From NCBI RefSeq assembly GCF_001984155.1, contig NZ_MTQO01000052.1:62001-126000 (forward strand): a DNA stretch of 64,000 nucleotides. Reading direction: 5' to 3'. The position numbers and the translations under genes were made by a program. This document shows, piece after piece, positions 15,674 through 23,910 of the stretch. The number at the start of each line of letters is the position of its first letter. Positions within the stretch are counted from its first letter, which is position 1. Origin of the DNA: Actinosynnema sp. ALI-1.44 (GTDB lineage: Bacteria; Actinomycetota; Actinomycetes; Mycobacteriales; Pseudonocardiaceae). The notes under the pieces are model-generated. The model was not told the origin of the DNA, searched no databases, and saw nothing but the letters and a program-made list of their open reading frames with translations.

Positions 15674-17512
15674 ATGACCGGACCACGCAGTGCGGCCGAG
15701 ACCGCCGAGATGCTCGAACTGATCGACACGGCGATCACCGAGACCCGCTCGGCCGGGCGGCCCGACCTGGCCGAGAAGCTGATCAAGTGCCGTCGCCAGC
15801 TGACCACGGGAGCGTGGCACGTCCTGGTCGCCGGTGAGTTCAAGAAGGGCAAGAGCGCGTTGGTCAACGGCCTGCTCGGGGTGCCGGTGTGCGGGGTCGA
15901 CGCGGTCGCGTTCACCGCTGTCCCGACGTCGGTCAAGCACGGTGACAAGCCGACGGCGTACCTGGTGCCGAGCGCGCCGGACGACGCTCCGCAGCTGCCG
16001 CCACCGATCAAGATCGACATCAGGAAGGCGGCCGAGTACGCCAGGACCGGCCTGGCCGACGACGGCAGCAGGCTGCGGGCGATCGAGACCACGCTGAAAC
16101 GGGAGATCCTGGCCGACGGGCTCGTCCTGATCGACACGCCGGGGCTCGGCGGCGGGTTCGCCGCGGCGGCCGCGGCGGCGACGATGCGGGCGCTCGCTCT
16201 GGCCGACGGCGTGATCGTGGTGACCGACGCGTCGCAGGAGCTGACGGCGGCCGAGGTCGACTTCATCAGGCACGCGGTCGACGTCTGCCCGAACCTGATC
16301 GTCGTGCTCACCAAGACCGACTTCTACCCGCAGTGGCAACGAATCCTCGACCTGGACCGGCAGCACCTGCGCACCGCCGGGATCGACGCCGAGATCGTCG
16401 CGGTGTCGTCGACGCTGCGGGAGCTGGCGCTGGACACCGGCGATCCGGCGCTCAACGCCGAATGCGGCTTCCCTGTGCTGGTCGAACGCCTCGGTTCGCG
16501 GCTGCTCGCCGACCACGCCGCCAAGTCCGTGCTCGCCGCGGCCGGTGTCGTGCGCAACTCGTTGCGCCAGGTCGCCGAGACGCTGGAGACCGAGCACAAG
16601 GCGTTGACCAAACCGGAGGAACGCCAGGCCACCATCCGCAAGGTGGAGGCCAGCGGGGCGCGGGCGAAGGCGCTGTCGAGCCCGTCGGCGCGGTGGCTGA
16701 ACACGATCACCGACCGGTTCGCCGACATCCAGGCGAACGTGGACGCCGACCTGACCGACTGCTCGCGCAGGCTGGAGAACGAGGTCACCAAGCGGATCAA
16801 GGAGGGCGACCCGACCAAGGAGTGGTCGGAGATCGTGCCGTGGCTGCAGAAACGCGCGAACGAGGAGCTGACCGACGCGCACACCCGGCTGATCCGGCAG
16901 ATCGACGAGCTCGCCGACGACGTGGCGGCGCTGTTCGACGCGACCGCCGAGCAGGTCGAGGCGATCGGCAAGGGTGACATGTCGATCGGGCCGGATCTGA
17001 AGCTGGAGAACCTGGCCAGCAAGAAGGGCGGCAAGCTGGAGGTCGGGATGCACGCGGCCCGCGGCTGGTCGCTCTCGAGCTCGATCGTGACGACCGTGCT
17101 GGTCACGACGCTGGCGCCGAGTCTGTTGATCGTCCTGCCGATCACGGCGGCGCTGGGTTCGGTGTTCGCGTGGCGCGCCGTGCGCAGCTACAAGACCACG
17201 AAGGTCGACGCCGCCCGTGCCGAGGCTCTGCGCGCGTCCGCCGTGTACCTCAACCAGGCCAGGATGGACGCCAACCGCGCGGCGTACGACCTGATCCGGC
17301 ACAGCCGCGGCAAGATCCGCGACTACTACCTCGACCAGGCGCAGGAAATGGTCTCGGCGGCCAAACACGAGCAGGAGGCGGCGATGCGCGCGGTGCAGGC
17401 CGACGCGCAGGCGGCGGCGGCTCGTGGCGCGGCGGCCAAGACGGAGCTCGACCGGGTGTCGGCGCTGCTGGCGACCGCGGAGCGGGTGTCGACACAGAGG
17501 GGCCGGTCGTGA
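15674..17512 (+). CDS. Dynamin-like GTPase 1
   Basis: 612 aa, starting five bases after the hydrolase gene. G1 is GEFKKGKS (54-61), G3 is DTPG (154-157) and G4 is TKTD (213-216). Long helical regions follow. A strongly hydrophobic stretch around residues 470-500 (VLVTTLAPSLLIVLPITAAL) is a likely paddle or membrane-insertion segment. A coiled C-terminus rich in Ala, Glu and Gln follows. Bacterial dynamin-like proteins bind and remodel membranes and often work as unequal pairs. It is coupled to a second dynamin-like gene by a GTGA overlap. Confidence 0.9.
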   Translation: MTGPRSAAETAEMLELIDTAITETRSAGRPDLAEKLIKCRRQLTTGAWHVLVAGEFKKGKSALVNGLLGVPVCGVDAVAFTAVPTSVKHGDKPTAYLVPSAPDDAPQLPPPIKIDIRKAAEYARTGLADDGSRLRAIETTLKREILADGLVLIDTPGLGGGFAAAAAAATMRALALADGVIVVTDASQELTAAEVDFIRHAVDVCPNLIVVLTKTDFYPQWQRILDLDRQHLRTAGIDAEIVAVSSTLRELALDTGDPALNAECGFPVLVERLGSRLLADHAAKSVLAAAGVVRNSLRQVAETLETEHKALTKPEERQATIRKVEASGARAKALSSPSARWLNTITDRFADIQANVDADLTDCSRRLENEVTKRIKEGDPTKEWSEIVPWLQKRANEELTDAHTRLIRQIDELADDVAALFDATAEQVEAIGKGDMSIGPDLKLENLASKKGGKLEVGMHAARGWSLSSSIVTTVLVTTLAPSLLIVLPITAALGSVFAWRAVRSYKTTKVDAARAEALRASAVYLNQARMDANRAAYDLIRHSRGKIRDYYLDQAQEMVSAAKHEQEAAMRAVQADAQAAAARGAAAKTELDRVSALLATAERVSTQRGRS

Positions 17513-19164
17513 CAGTTTCCCTTGCCGCCCGGGTCCGTTCGCTGCTCAACGACGCGGCGCAGGCCTATCAGGGCCGCCAGAGCGGGCGGGTCCTCAACGA
17601 CGTCGCCAGGCACCTCGACGGCCCGCTGCGGGTGGCGATCGCGGGCCGGGTGAAGGCCGGGAAGTCCACTTTGCTCAACGCGCTCGTCGGCACGCGGATC
17701 GCGGCGACCGACGCGGGCGAGTGCACGAGGATCGTGACGTGGTACTTCCGGGGCCCGCAGCCGCGGGCGACCGCCTTCCCGCACGCCACAAGGCCCATAG
17801 GGCTCGCGCTCGACCACGACGGCAGCCGGTACACCCTCGACCTGGGGACGCTGGACGTCGAGACCGTCGACCGGATCGAGGTGGCGCTGCCCAGCGAGTG
17901 GCTCGGCCAGATGACCCTGGTCGACACGCCGGGGATGGGGTCGCTGACGGAGTCGGCCGGGCGCCGGACGCAGGACTTCCTCGGCGAGACGGCGAGTGTG
18001 GACGCGGTGTTGTACTTGATGCGGCACCTGCATTCCACGGACATCGACTTCCTCGACGCGTTCAACGACAGCAGCGACGCGGCTGACAGTTCGCCCGTCA
18101 ACGCGGTCGGTGTGCTGTCCCGTGCCGACGAGGTCGGTGGTGGCGAGGAGGACGCGATCACGCACGCCGGGAAGGTGGCGGCCGGGTATCGGGCCGATTC
18201 CCGGATCCGCAGTCTGGTGCACACCGTGCTGCCGGTCGCCGGGTTGCTGGCCGAGACGGCAGCGACCATGAGCGACAAGGACTTCGCCGACCTGCGGGCG
18301 ATCGCGTCGGCCAGCGAAGGCGCGACCATGCCGCTGTTGTTGTCGGCCGGGCGGTTCGTGTCGCCGACACGCGCGGTCACGGTGGACCCCGAGTCGCGGC
18401 AGCGGTTGCTGTCGATGCTCGGCCTGTACGGGCTGCGGCTGAGCCTGGACTTCATGCGGTCCGGCAACGTCGACCGGGCCCGGTTGTGCACGTTGTTGCG
18501 GGAACGCAGTGGGCTCAGCGAACTGCGGCACCTGCTGTTGACCCAGTTCGCCCAGCGCCGGGACGTGTTGAAGGCCGACGGCGCGTTGCGAGTGATCGAG
18601 TCCGTCACGCGCAACGATCCGATCCCGGCCGCCCCACGGCTGCGCCAGGCGGTGGAGCGGGTGCGGGCGGGTGCGCACGAGTTGACCGAGCTGCGGCTGC
18701 TCACCGAGTTGCGGACGGGTTCGGTGCAGGCACCGACCGAGCAGATCGCCGTCATGGAGCGCTTGCTCGGCGGGCAGGGGACGTCGGTCGCCGATCGGCT
18801 GAACCTGCGCCCCGACGCTCCTTTTGAGACAGTCAATGCCGCGATCACCGGGATGCACGGGCATTGGCGGCGGGTCGCCCAGAACCAGCTGATCGATCCC
18901 AGCTTCTCCCGGGCGGCCCAGGTCCTGCAGCGGACGTGTGAAGGGCTGGCCGCCACTGTCCGGTCGGCGCCGCAGCGCCCGCAGCCGCCGCAACCTCCGC
19001 AAGGGGGTAACAGACAGGCGCCGCCGCAGCGGCGTCAAGGTCCGCCGCCGGTGGACAAGACGGAAACCATCCGCAAGCCGCCGTCGCCGGAGGACAAGAC
19101 CACCGCGTTCCAGCGACCGACGAACATCCCGCGCGGTCAGGGCAACGGCCGCCCCAGGGATTGA
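17509..19164 (+). CDS. Dynamin-like GTPase 2
   Basis: 551 aa from GTG 17509, overlapping the TGA of the first dynamin-like gene. G1 is GRVKAGKS (46-53), G3 is DTPG (139-142) and the G4 candidate is SRAD. No clear hydrophobic paddle is visible, so it may depend on its larger partner for membrane contact. The C-terminus (from about 490) is Pro/Gln-rich and contains two KTxxxxxP-type repeats (KTETIRKPPSPEDKTTAF). These resemble phosphorylation or FHA-binding sites, which is speculative. Paired dynamin-like GTPases are known in Streptomyces (DynA/DynB) and mycobacteria (IniA/IniC). Confidence 0.88.
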   Translation: MTVSLAARVRSLLNDAAQAYQGRQSGRVLNDVARHLDGPLRVAIAGRVKAGKSTLLNALVGTRIAATDAGECTRIVTWYFRGPQPRATAFPHATRPIGLALDHDGSRYTLDLGTLDVETVDRIEVALPSEWLGQMTLVDTPGMGSLTESAGRRTQDFLGETASVDAVLYLMRHLHSTDIDFLDAFNDSSDAADSSPVNAVGVLSRADEVGGGEEDAITHAGKVAAGYRADSRIRSLVHTVLPVAGLLAETAATMSDKDFADLRAIASASEGATMPLLLSAGRFVSPTRAVTVDPESRQRLLSMLGLYGLRLSLDFMRSGNVDRARLCTLLRERSGLSELRHLLLTQFAQRRDVLKADGALRVIESVTRNDPIPAAPRLRQAVERVRAGAHELTELRLLTELRTGSVQAPTEQIAVMERLLGGQGTSVADRLNLRPDAPFETVNAAITGMHGHWRRVAQNQLIDPSFSRAAQVLQRTCEGLAATVRSAPQRPQPPQPPQGGNRQAPPQRRQGPPPVDKTETIRKPPSPEDKTTAFQRPTNIPRGQGNGRPRD

Positions 19165-19174
19165 CGACCCACCA

Positions 19175-19198
19175 AACTGCAACTACGGTTGTTACAGT
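19175..19198 (+). promoter_or_regulatory. Operator site A for the Rrf2-family regulator
   Basis: A 24-bp site with left half AACTGCAACTA and right half GTTACAGT. The same sequence, inverted, occurs at 19708-19731 with 21 of 24 positions identical. It lies about 25 bp before the regulator start, which fits autoregulation. Confidence 0.75.
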
Positions 19199-19223
19199 CA
19201 GGTCGGAGCGCGAAGGGGCCGTG

Positions 19224-19658
19224 GTGAGTCTCAGCAGCAGGAGCGCGGTCGCGATTCACGCGCTCACGATGCTGGGACGCTGGGATCGCTCGTTGACGTC
19301 CGCCGAGATCGCGGACAGCCTGGCAAGCAACCCGGTTCTGGTGCGACGCATACTCGGCAGCCTGCGCGACGCGGACCTGGTGCTGTCCACCGAAGGACGC
19401 GGTGGCGGCTGGCTGCTTGCCCGCCCAGCACGCGAGATCACGCTGCACGACGCGTACACGGCAGTGGAGGCGGGGCCGATCCTGTCGCGGCACGCACATC
19501 CACCCAGCGACGCGTGCGAGGTCGGGCGGCACATGCAGAACCTGCTCGAAACCGAGTTCCGGGACGCGGAAAACGCCATGCGGGAACGCCTGAGCCGCAC
19601 GACCATCGAGCACCTGGTCCAGCAAGTGCTGGCCAGTGAGCGCACGCACCACAACTGA
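19224..19658 (+). CDS. Rrf2-family transcriptional regulator (YwnA-like)
   Basis: 144 aa from GTG 19224, preceded by AAGGGG. A neighbouring GTG at 19221 is possible, while a start at 19161 would place the operator inside the gene. A winged helix (residues 5-65) holds SAVAIHALTMLG, LTSAEIADSLASNPVLVRRIL and the wing GRGGGW. Only one cysteine is visible, in SDACEVG, so an Fe-S cluster of the IscR/NsrR type is unlikely and a YwnA-like redox or ligand switch is more likely. It probably represses itself and the next gene, an MFS exporter, through the matched sites at 19175 and 19708. Confidence 0.88.
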   Translation: MSLSSRSAVAIHALTMLGRWDRSLTSAEIADSLASNPVLVRRILGSLRDADLVLSTEGRGGGWLLARPAREITLHDAYTAVEAGPILSRHAHPPSDACEVGRHMQNLLETEFRDAENAMRERLSRTTIEHLVQQVLASERTHHN

Positions 19659-19707
19659 CTGGACACACCCCAGGCGGAGGTGAACCCTCCGCCCTTCTCA
19701 CACCCTA

Positions 19708-19731
19708 ACTGTAACCACAATAGTTGCAGTT
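19708..19731 (-). promoter_or_regulatory. Operator site B upstream of the MFS gene
   Basis: Inverted copy of site A. On the minus strand it reads AACTGCAACTA, five less conserved bases, then GTTACAGT, followed by one further T at 19707. It ends 25 bp before the MFS start codon, matching the distance of site A from the regulator start. Confidence 0.75.
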
Positions 19732-19756
19732 AACTCCGTGCGGAGGACGCCACGAA

Positions 19757-21160
19757 ATGACGACGACGGAACGAACCAGCTCAGAACTGTCCCTGATGGC
19801 GGTGCTCATGCCAGCGGTGCTCGTCACGGTCATCGCCAGCGACATGGTCAACCTCATGCTCCCATCGATCGGGGCGCAGTTCGGTGCGTCCGAGGCGGAG
19901 CTCGCATGGGTCGTCACCGGCTTCCTGCTGACCTTCGCGGTCGGCATCCCGTTCTACGGCCGCATATCCGACCGAGTGAGCCTGCGGCGTCTCTTCGGGT
20001 TCGCTCTGCTGGCCTTCGCTGCCGGGAGCCTGGTCTGCGCGCTCGCCCCGGACCTGCTCGTCCTCGTGCTCGGCCGGATCGTGATGGGCGTCGGGGCGGC
20101 CGCGCTACCCGTGCTCTCGATCATCGCCGTCACCAGGCTGATGCCTTCGGACAAACGAGGGATGGGGATCGGCGTCGTCTCGGCGGCGACGGGAATCGGC
20201 ACGGCCGCCGGACCGGCCCTTGGCGGCGGGATCGGCCAGGCCTTCGGGTGGCAGGCCCTGTTCTGGCTCATGCTCGTGGTCGCGTTGGTGCTGCTTCCCG
20301 CCGCGTTGCGCGTGCTACCAGGCGAAGCCGCGGCCGGTAAGGTTCGATTCGACCTGCTCGGCGGCCTGCTGCTCGGCCTCGGCGCCGGGCTGTTCCTGTT
20401 CGGCATCACCCAGGCGCAGGTCGCCGGTTTCGGCGCGGCCCCGTCTTGGGCAAGCCTTGCGGTGGCAGCCGTGGCAATCGCGCTCTTCGGGTGGCGCACG
20501 GTTCGCGTCGCGCAACCGTTTGTCCCGCCTGCGCTGTTCACCAACCGGGTCTACCGGGCCGCTGTCGTCGTGGCTTTTCTCGCCATGATCGTCAACCTCG
20601 GCGTGCTGGTGTTCGTCCCACTGCTGGTCGTCGACGCCAACGGTCTCACCCCGGGCGCCGGGGCACTGGTCATGATTCCTGCCGGAGTCGCCGTCGCGCT
20701 CCTGTCGCCGTTGATCGGCCGTCTCGCCGATCGCATCGGCACCCGGCCCCTGACACTGATCGGCCTGGGGTTCATGGGTGTGTTCACCCTGTTCCTTTCG
20801 ACCTTCACGGGTGGCGCGTCGGTCATCCCCGCCGGGGCCGGGGTGCTCGGGCTCAGCACCGGTTTCATCCTCGTGATCACCCCGATCATCAGCGCGGCGG
20901 CCGACGCGCTCCCGGCCGAGCAGGTCGGCGTCGGTCTCGGGATCCTCCAAGGAGCCCAGTTCCTCGGCGCAGGCACCGGCCCGGCCCTGCTCGGTGTCCT
21001 GGTAACAGCACGGCAGCAAACCGGCGCCGTCAACCCGTTGTTTCCGAGTCACGCGGGCGCCGCGTACTCCGACGCTTTCCTCGCCATGACCGTGGTCGTC
21101 GCCCTCACGTTGATCGTCGCGTTCGGGATGCGCCCCACGGCACAGCAACCCGCGGCCTAG
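19757..21160 (+). CDS. MFS drug transporter (DHA2-like)
   Basis: 467 aa from ATG 19757 with CGGAGGA nine bases upstream. It has twelve to fourteen hydrophobic segments. Motif A is GRISDRVSLRRLFG after TM2, and the motif C-like region includes GIGTAAGPALGGGIG. Relatives export antibiotics, dyes or quinones by proton antiport. Control by the adjacent Rrf2 regulator is strongly suggested by the paired operators. Its TAG stop lies in the palindrome CTAG, whose other strand is the stop of the convergent Hsp70-like gene. Confidence 0.9.
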   Translation: MTTTERTSSELSLMAVLMPAVLVTVIASDMVNLMLPSIGAQFGASEAELAWVVTGFLLTFAVGIPFYGRISDRVSLRRLFGFALLAFAAGSLVCALAPDLLVLVLGRIVMGVGAAALPVLSIIAVTRLMPSDKRGMGIGVVSAATGIGTAAGPALGGGIGQAFGWQALFWLMLVVALVLLPAALRVLPGEAAAGKVRFDLLGGLLLGLGAGLFLFGITQAQVAGFGAAPSWASLAVAAVAIALFGWRTVRVAQPFVPPALFTNRVYRAAVVVAFLAMIVNLGVLVFVPLLVVDANGLTPGAGALVMIPAGVAVALLSPLIGRLADRIGTRPLTLIGLGFMGVFTLFLSTFTGGASVIPAGAGVLGLSTGFILVITPIISAAADALPAEQVGVGLGILQGAQFLGAGTGPALLGVLVTARQQTGAVNPLFPSHAGAAYSDAFLAMTVVVALTLIVAFGMRPTAQQPAA

Positions 21161-23730
21161 GAACCAGTGCGTTGACCGAAGGCGGCCACCCACATCGCGG
21201 CGTCGGTCGTGTTCTTCTCCCCCGCCTGGCCCAGCCCGACGATCACAACCTGCCTGTCCGCCACCGGGTACATGCCGTTGAGGAAGATCGCACGCGGCGA
21301 GTTCGACGCGCTGGCGACGTTCCAGCGTTCCCAGCGCTGGTCCTTCGCCTGGGTCCAGCAGCTCAGCGGGGGTGGCTGGCCCGACCCTATCGAGCCGCAC
21401 ACCATCAGCGTCCCGTCGGACAGGCGTGCGATGCCCTTCAGGTTCGGCCCGCCCTCCGGGATGTACGGGGACTGGTCCCATTTCAGGCCGTCCTTGGACG
21501 TCCAGATCGCCGGGCCTTGTTTGGCGCCCTGCAGAACCGATCCGACCGCGACGAACAGGCCGTCCGCCGATGTGGTGACCTTCTCGACGTTCTGCGGCCC
21601 TGTCCCGGACAATCCCGTTGTCTGCACGAGATTCCACGTATTGCCGTCGCCGGAGGCGTAGACCGCCGCGTCGCCGTTCTTGCTGTCGTTGCGGTCGTCG
21701 CGGCCGATGGCGATCAGTTTGTTCTCCGGTCCCACGGTCACCGCGTTGAACTCCTTCAGACCTGAAGTCGCGTTCAGGTCACCCTGCACGGGAAGCAACG
21801 CCCACTTCGTCCCGTCCGGCGACGTCCACACCGCCGGGCGTTTCTTCTGGCCGGTTCCCGTCCACCCGACCGCGACCAAAGTGGACCCCACCGGGGTCAC
21901 GTCGAGAATCAGGCCCTGGCCGTCCTTGCCGACCTCCGCCTCGACGAAGTCCTCCTTGCCGCCTTTGCTCAGCCACGCCCGTGGTTCGCGGTTCTCCGAG
22001 AAGCCGACTGCGACCACGTCACCGTTCTCCGTTCCGGTCACGGCCGTCATCTCGTCGGTTCCCGCCGGTGGGATCACGAGCGGCTGGCCGGTCAGCGTGA
22101 TCTTGCCGACCGCCGCCGGGCCTTCGATCCGCGCCGTGGCGTCCTTGCCGCTCTGCTGTGCGCCGCTGTCGCTGGAGGACTTGTTCAGCACGAAGAAGAT
22201 CAGCCCAGCCACCACGGCCACGATGACCAGGACGACGAGCAACGCGATCAGCCTGCCGCGCTCCTTGCCACCCGCCTCGCTCGTGCGTACTTCGGCGAAC
22301 TGGTCGCCGCCGCGCGGCGGCGGTGCCATGGCGACCGGTTCGAGGGGCTGCATCGCCTTCAGCACTGTCCGGATGTCCGTCACACCGGTCAGGCCGGACC
22401 GGGCCAGGTCGACCTTCTCGCTGACCGCGGGCGCGGGCAGGCCGTTGGGCGGCATCGGCGGCGGGATCGAGCCCATGCTCCGCTGGCCGGGGCCGTGTGG
22501 CGCGGGCATCGCCGACTGCGAGCGGTTGCCCGGTTGGTACGCGGGTGGGTGGGCCATCGGACGTGAGGCCGTCGGGTTGTACAGCGGATTCCCCGACTGG
22601 GGATTTCCCTGTGGCGGCGTCATGGGACGCGCGGGCGGCGCGAAGCCCCCGGACGACCTGATGCCCACCGCGCGTGGCGCCGCGGCGATCGCCGCACCGA
22701 GGCTGACGGTGTATTTCGGGTGCGCGTCCACCGCCACCCGGATACCCAGTTCGGCCGACAGCAGCTGGCGCACCAACGGGATCCGGCTCGACCCGCCGAC
22801 CAGCAGCACGCCGTGCAACTTGGCCGGGTCGATCCCGGCGCGCCGCACCACCTGGCCGAACACGCCGACCGTGCCGAGCACCCGTTGTTTGATCAGGTCC
22901 TCGAACTCCGCGCGGGTGATCAGCACCTGGCGGCTCACGCCGGGCAGCACCACCGGAACGACTACCTCAACGTCCGCCGACAGTGCCTCTTTGGCCTCCA
23001 CGACCGTGCTGAAAAGCTGCGCCATCGCGCTGGACACGACCGGATCGGTGAAGTCCAACTGGGCCACGTCCACGCCTGCCTGCGCGGCGACGTGCCTGAA
23101 CAGGGCGTGGTCGAAGTCGATACCGCCGATCGAGTCGTCGCCGCCCGCTTCGCCGTGGATCTCCACCCCGGTCGCCGTCTTGCGAACGACGCTGGCGTCG
23201 AACGTGCCACCGCCGAAGTCGTAGATCCCGATCAGCGAACCGGGTTCGATCCGCTCCTGCGCCGCGTACCACGTCGCCGCCGCGACCGGCTCCGGCAGCA
23301 GCCCGACCTCGCGCAACCCGGCCAGCGTGGCGGCTTGGACCAGCAGGTTCTTGCGGTACTCGCCCCATGCCGCCGGATGGGTCAGCACGACGTGGTTCGG
23401 TGGGCCGCCCTGCAGCTCCGCCACGCGGCCCAGCGACCAGCGCATCACCTCGCCGGTGAGCTGGTGTGCGGTGAACCCCTTGCCGCCGACCAGGATCGGG
23501 ATGTCGTCGCCCATCCGCCGCTTGAACTCGCGGGCCATTCTGTCCGGATCGGTGATGCCGCGCCGGGAAGCGGACTCGCCGACCAGGAAGCTGCCATCGT
23601 CGCGCAGGAACAGCACAGACGGGACGGCGTTGGCGCGGTTTCCCATCGGCACGGTCTGCACCCGGCCTTCACGCCACAACGCCGCCGCGGTGTATGTGGT
23701 CCCGATGTCGACACCCAGCGGATAGGTCAC
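21157..23730 (-). CDS. Hsp70-like ATPase with membrane anchor and C-terminal propeller-like domain
   Basis: 857 aa from GTG 23730 (VTYPLGVDIGTT); upstream in-frame starts add an unlikely tail. The N-terminal actin/Hsp70 ATPase fold (1-370) has phosphate loop 1 GVDIGTTYTA, phosphate 2 YDFGGGTFDAS and adenosine motif LVGGSSRIP. There is no DnaK substrate-binding domain. A Pro/Gly-rich linker is followed by one TM helix near residue 520 (LIALLVVLVIVAVVAGLIFFV). The outer part has at least four Asp-box-like units (WTSPDGTKW, ASGDGNTW, WTSKDGLKW), suggesting a beta-propeller outside the membrane. Its function is unknown; the topology suggests it couples cytoplasmic ATP hydrolysis to an outside binding domain. 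Confidence 0.85.
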   Translation of the reverse strand: MTYPLGVDIGTTYTAAALWREGRVQTVPMGNRANAVPSVLFLRDDGSFLVGESASRRGITDPDRMAREFKRRMGDDIPILVGGKGFTAHQLTGEVMRWSLGRVAELQGGPPNHVVLTHPAAWGEYRKNLLVQAATLAGLREVGLLPEPVAAATWYAAQERIEPGSLIGIYDFGGGTFDASVVRKTATGVEIHGEAGGDDSIGGIDFDHALFRHVAAQAGVDVAQLDFTDPVVSSAMAQLFSTVVEAKEALSADVEVVVPVVLPGVSRQVLITRAEFEDLIKQRVLGTVGVFGQVVRRAGIDPAKLHGVLLVGGSSRIPLVRQLLSAELGIRVAVDAHPKYTVSLGAAIAAAPRAVGIRSSGGFAPPARPMTPPQGNPQSGNPLYNPTASRPMAHPPAYQPGNRSQSAMPAPHGPGQRSMGSIPPPMPPNGLPAPAVSEKVDLARSGLTGVTDIRTVLKAMQPLEPVAMAPPPRGGDQFAEVRTSEAGGKERGRLIALLVVLVIVAVVAGLIFFVLNKSSSDSGAQQSGKDATARIEGPAAVGKITLTGQPLVIPPAGTDEMTAVTGTENGDVVAVGFSENREPRAWLSKGGKEDFVEAEVGKDGQGLILDVTPVGSTLVAVGWTGTGQKKRPAVWTSPDGTKWALLPVQGDLNATSGLKEFNAVTVGPENKLIAIGRDDRNDSKNGDAAVYASGDGNTWNLVQTTGLSGTGPQNVEKVTTSADGLFVAVGSVLQGAKQGPAIWTSKDGLKWDQSPYIPEGGPNLKGIARLSDGTLMVCGSIGSGQPPPLSCWTQAKDQRWERWNVASASNSPRAIFLNGMYPVADRQVVIVGLGQAGEKNTTDAAMWVAAFGQRTGS

Positions 23731-23760
23731 TCGCCAAACAGTAGTGGTCACAGTGTGACG

Positions 23761-23784
23761 TTTGGGCGCATTCGCGCGCCCGAA
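23761..23784. repeat. Inverted repeat between Hsp70-like and MoxR genes
   Basis: A nine-pair stem (one G-T wobble) with the core GGGCGC and GCGCCC and a 6-nt loop, in the 180-bp divergent region 23731-23910. It could be an operator or a 5' leader hairpin. No clear promoter hexamers could be assigned. Confidence 0.35.
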
Positions 23785-23910
23785 CACTTCTCGTCACGGC
23801 CATGCGCCCATATCGCTGCACTTTCGGGCAGGCCGTGGGAGTCCAATCGGAATAGTGTTTCCGCCGAACCGGCAGCGCGGGGCTGTTCGGGACCACGTCT
23901 GGGGGCGGCG

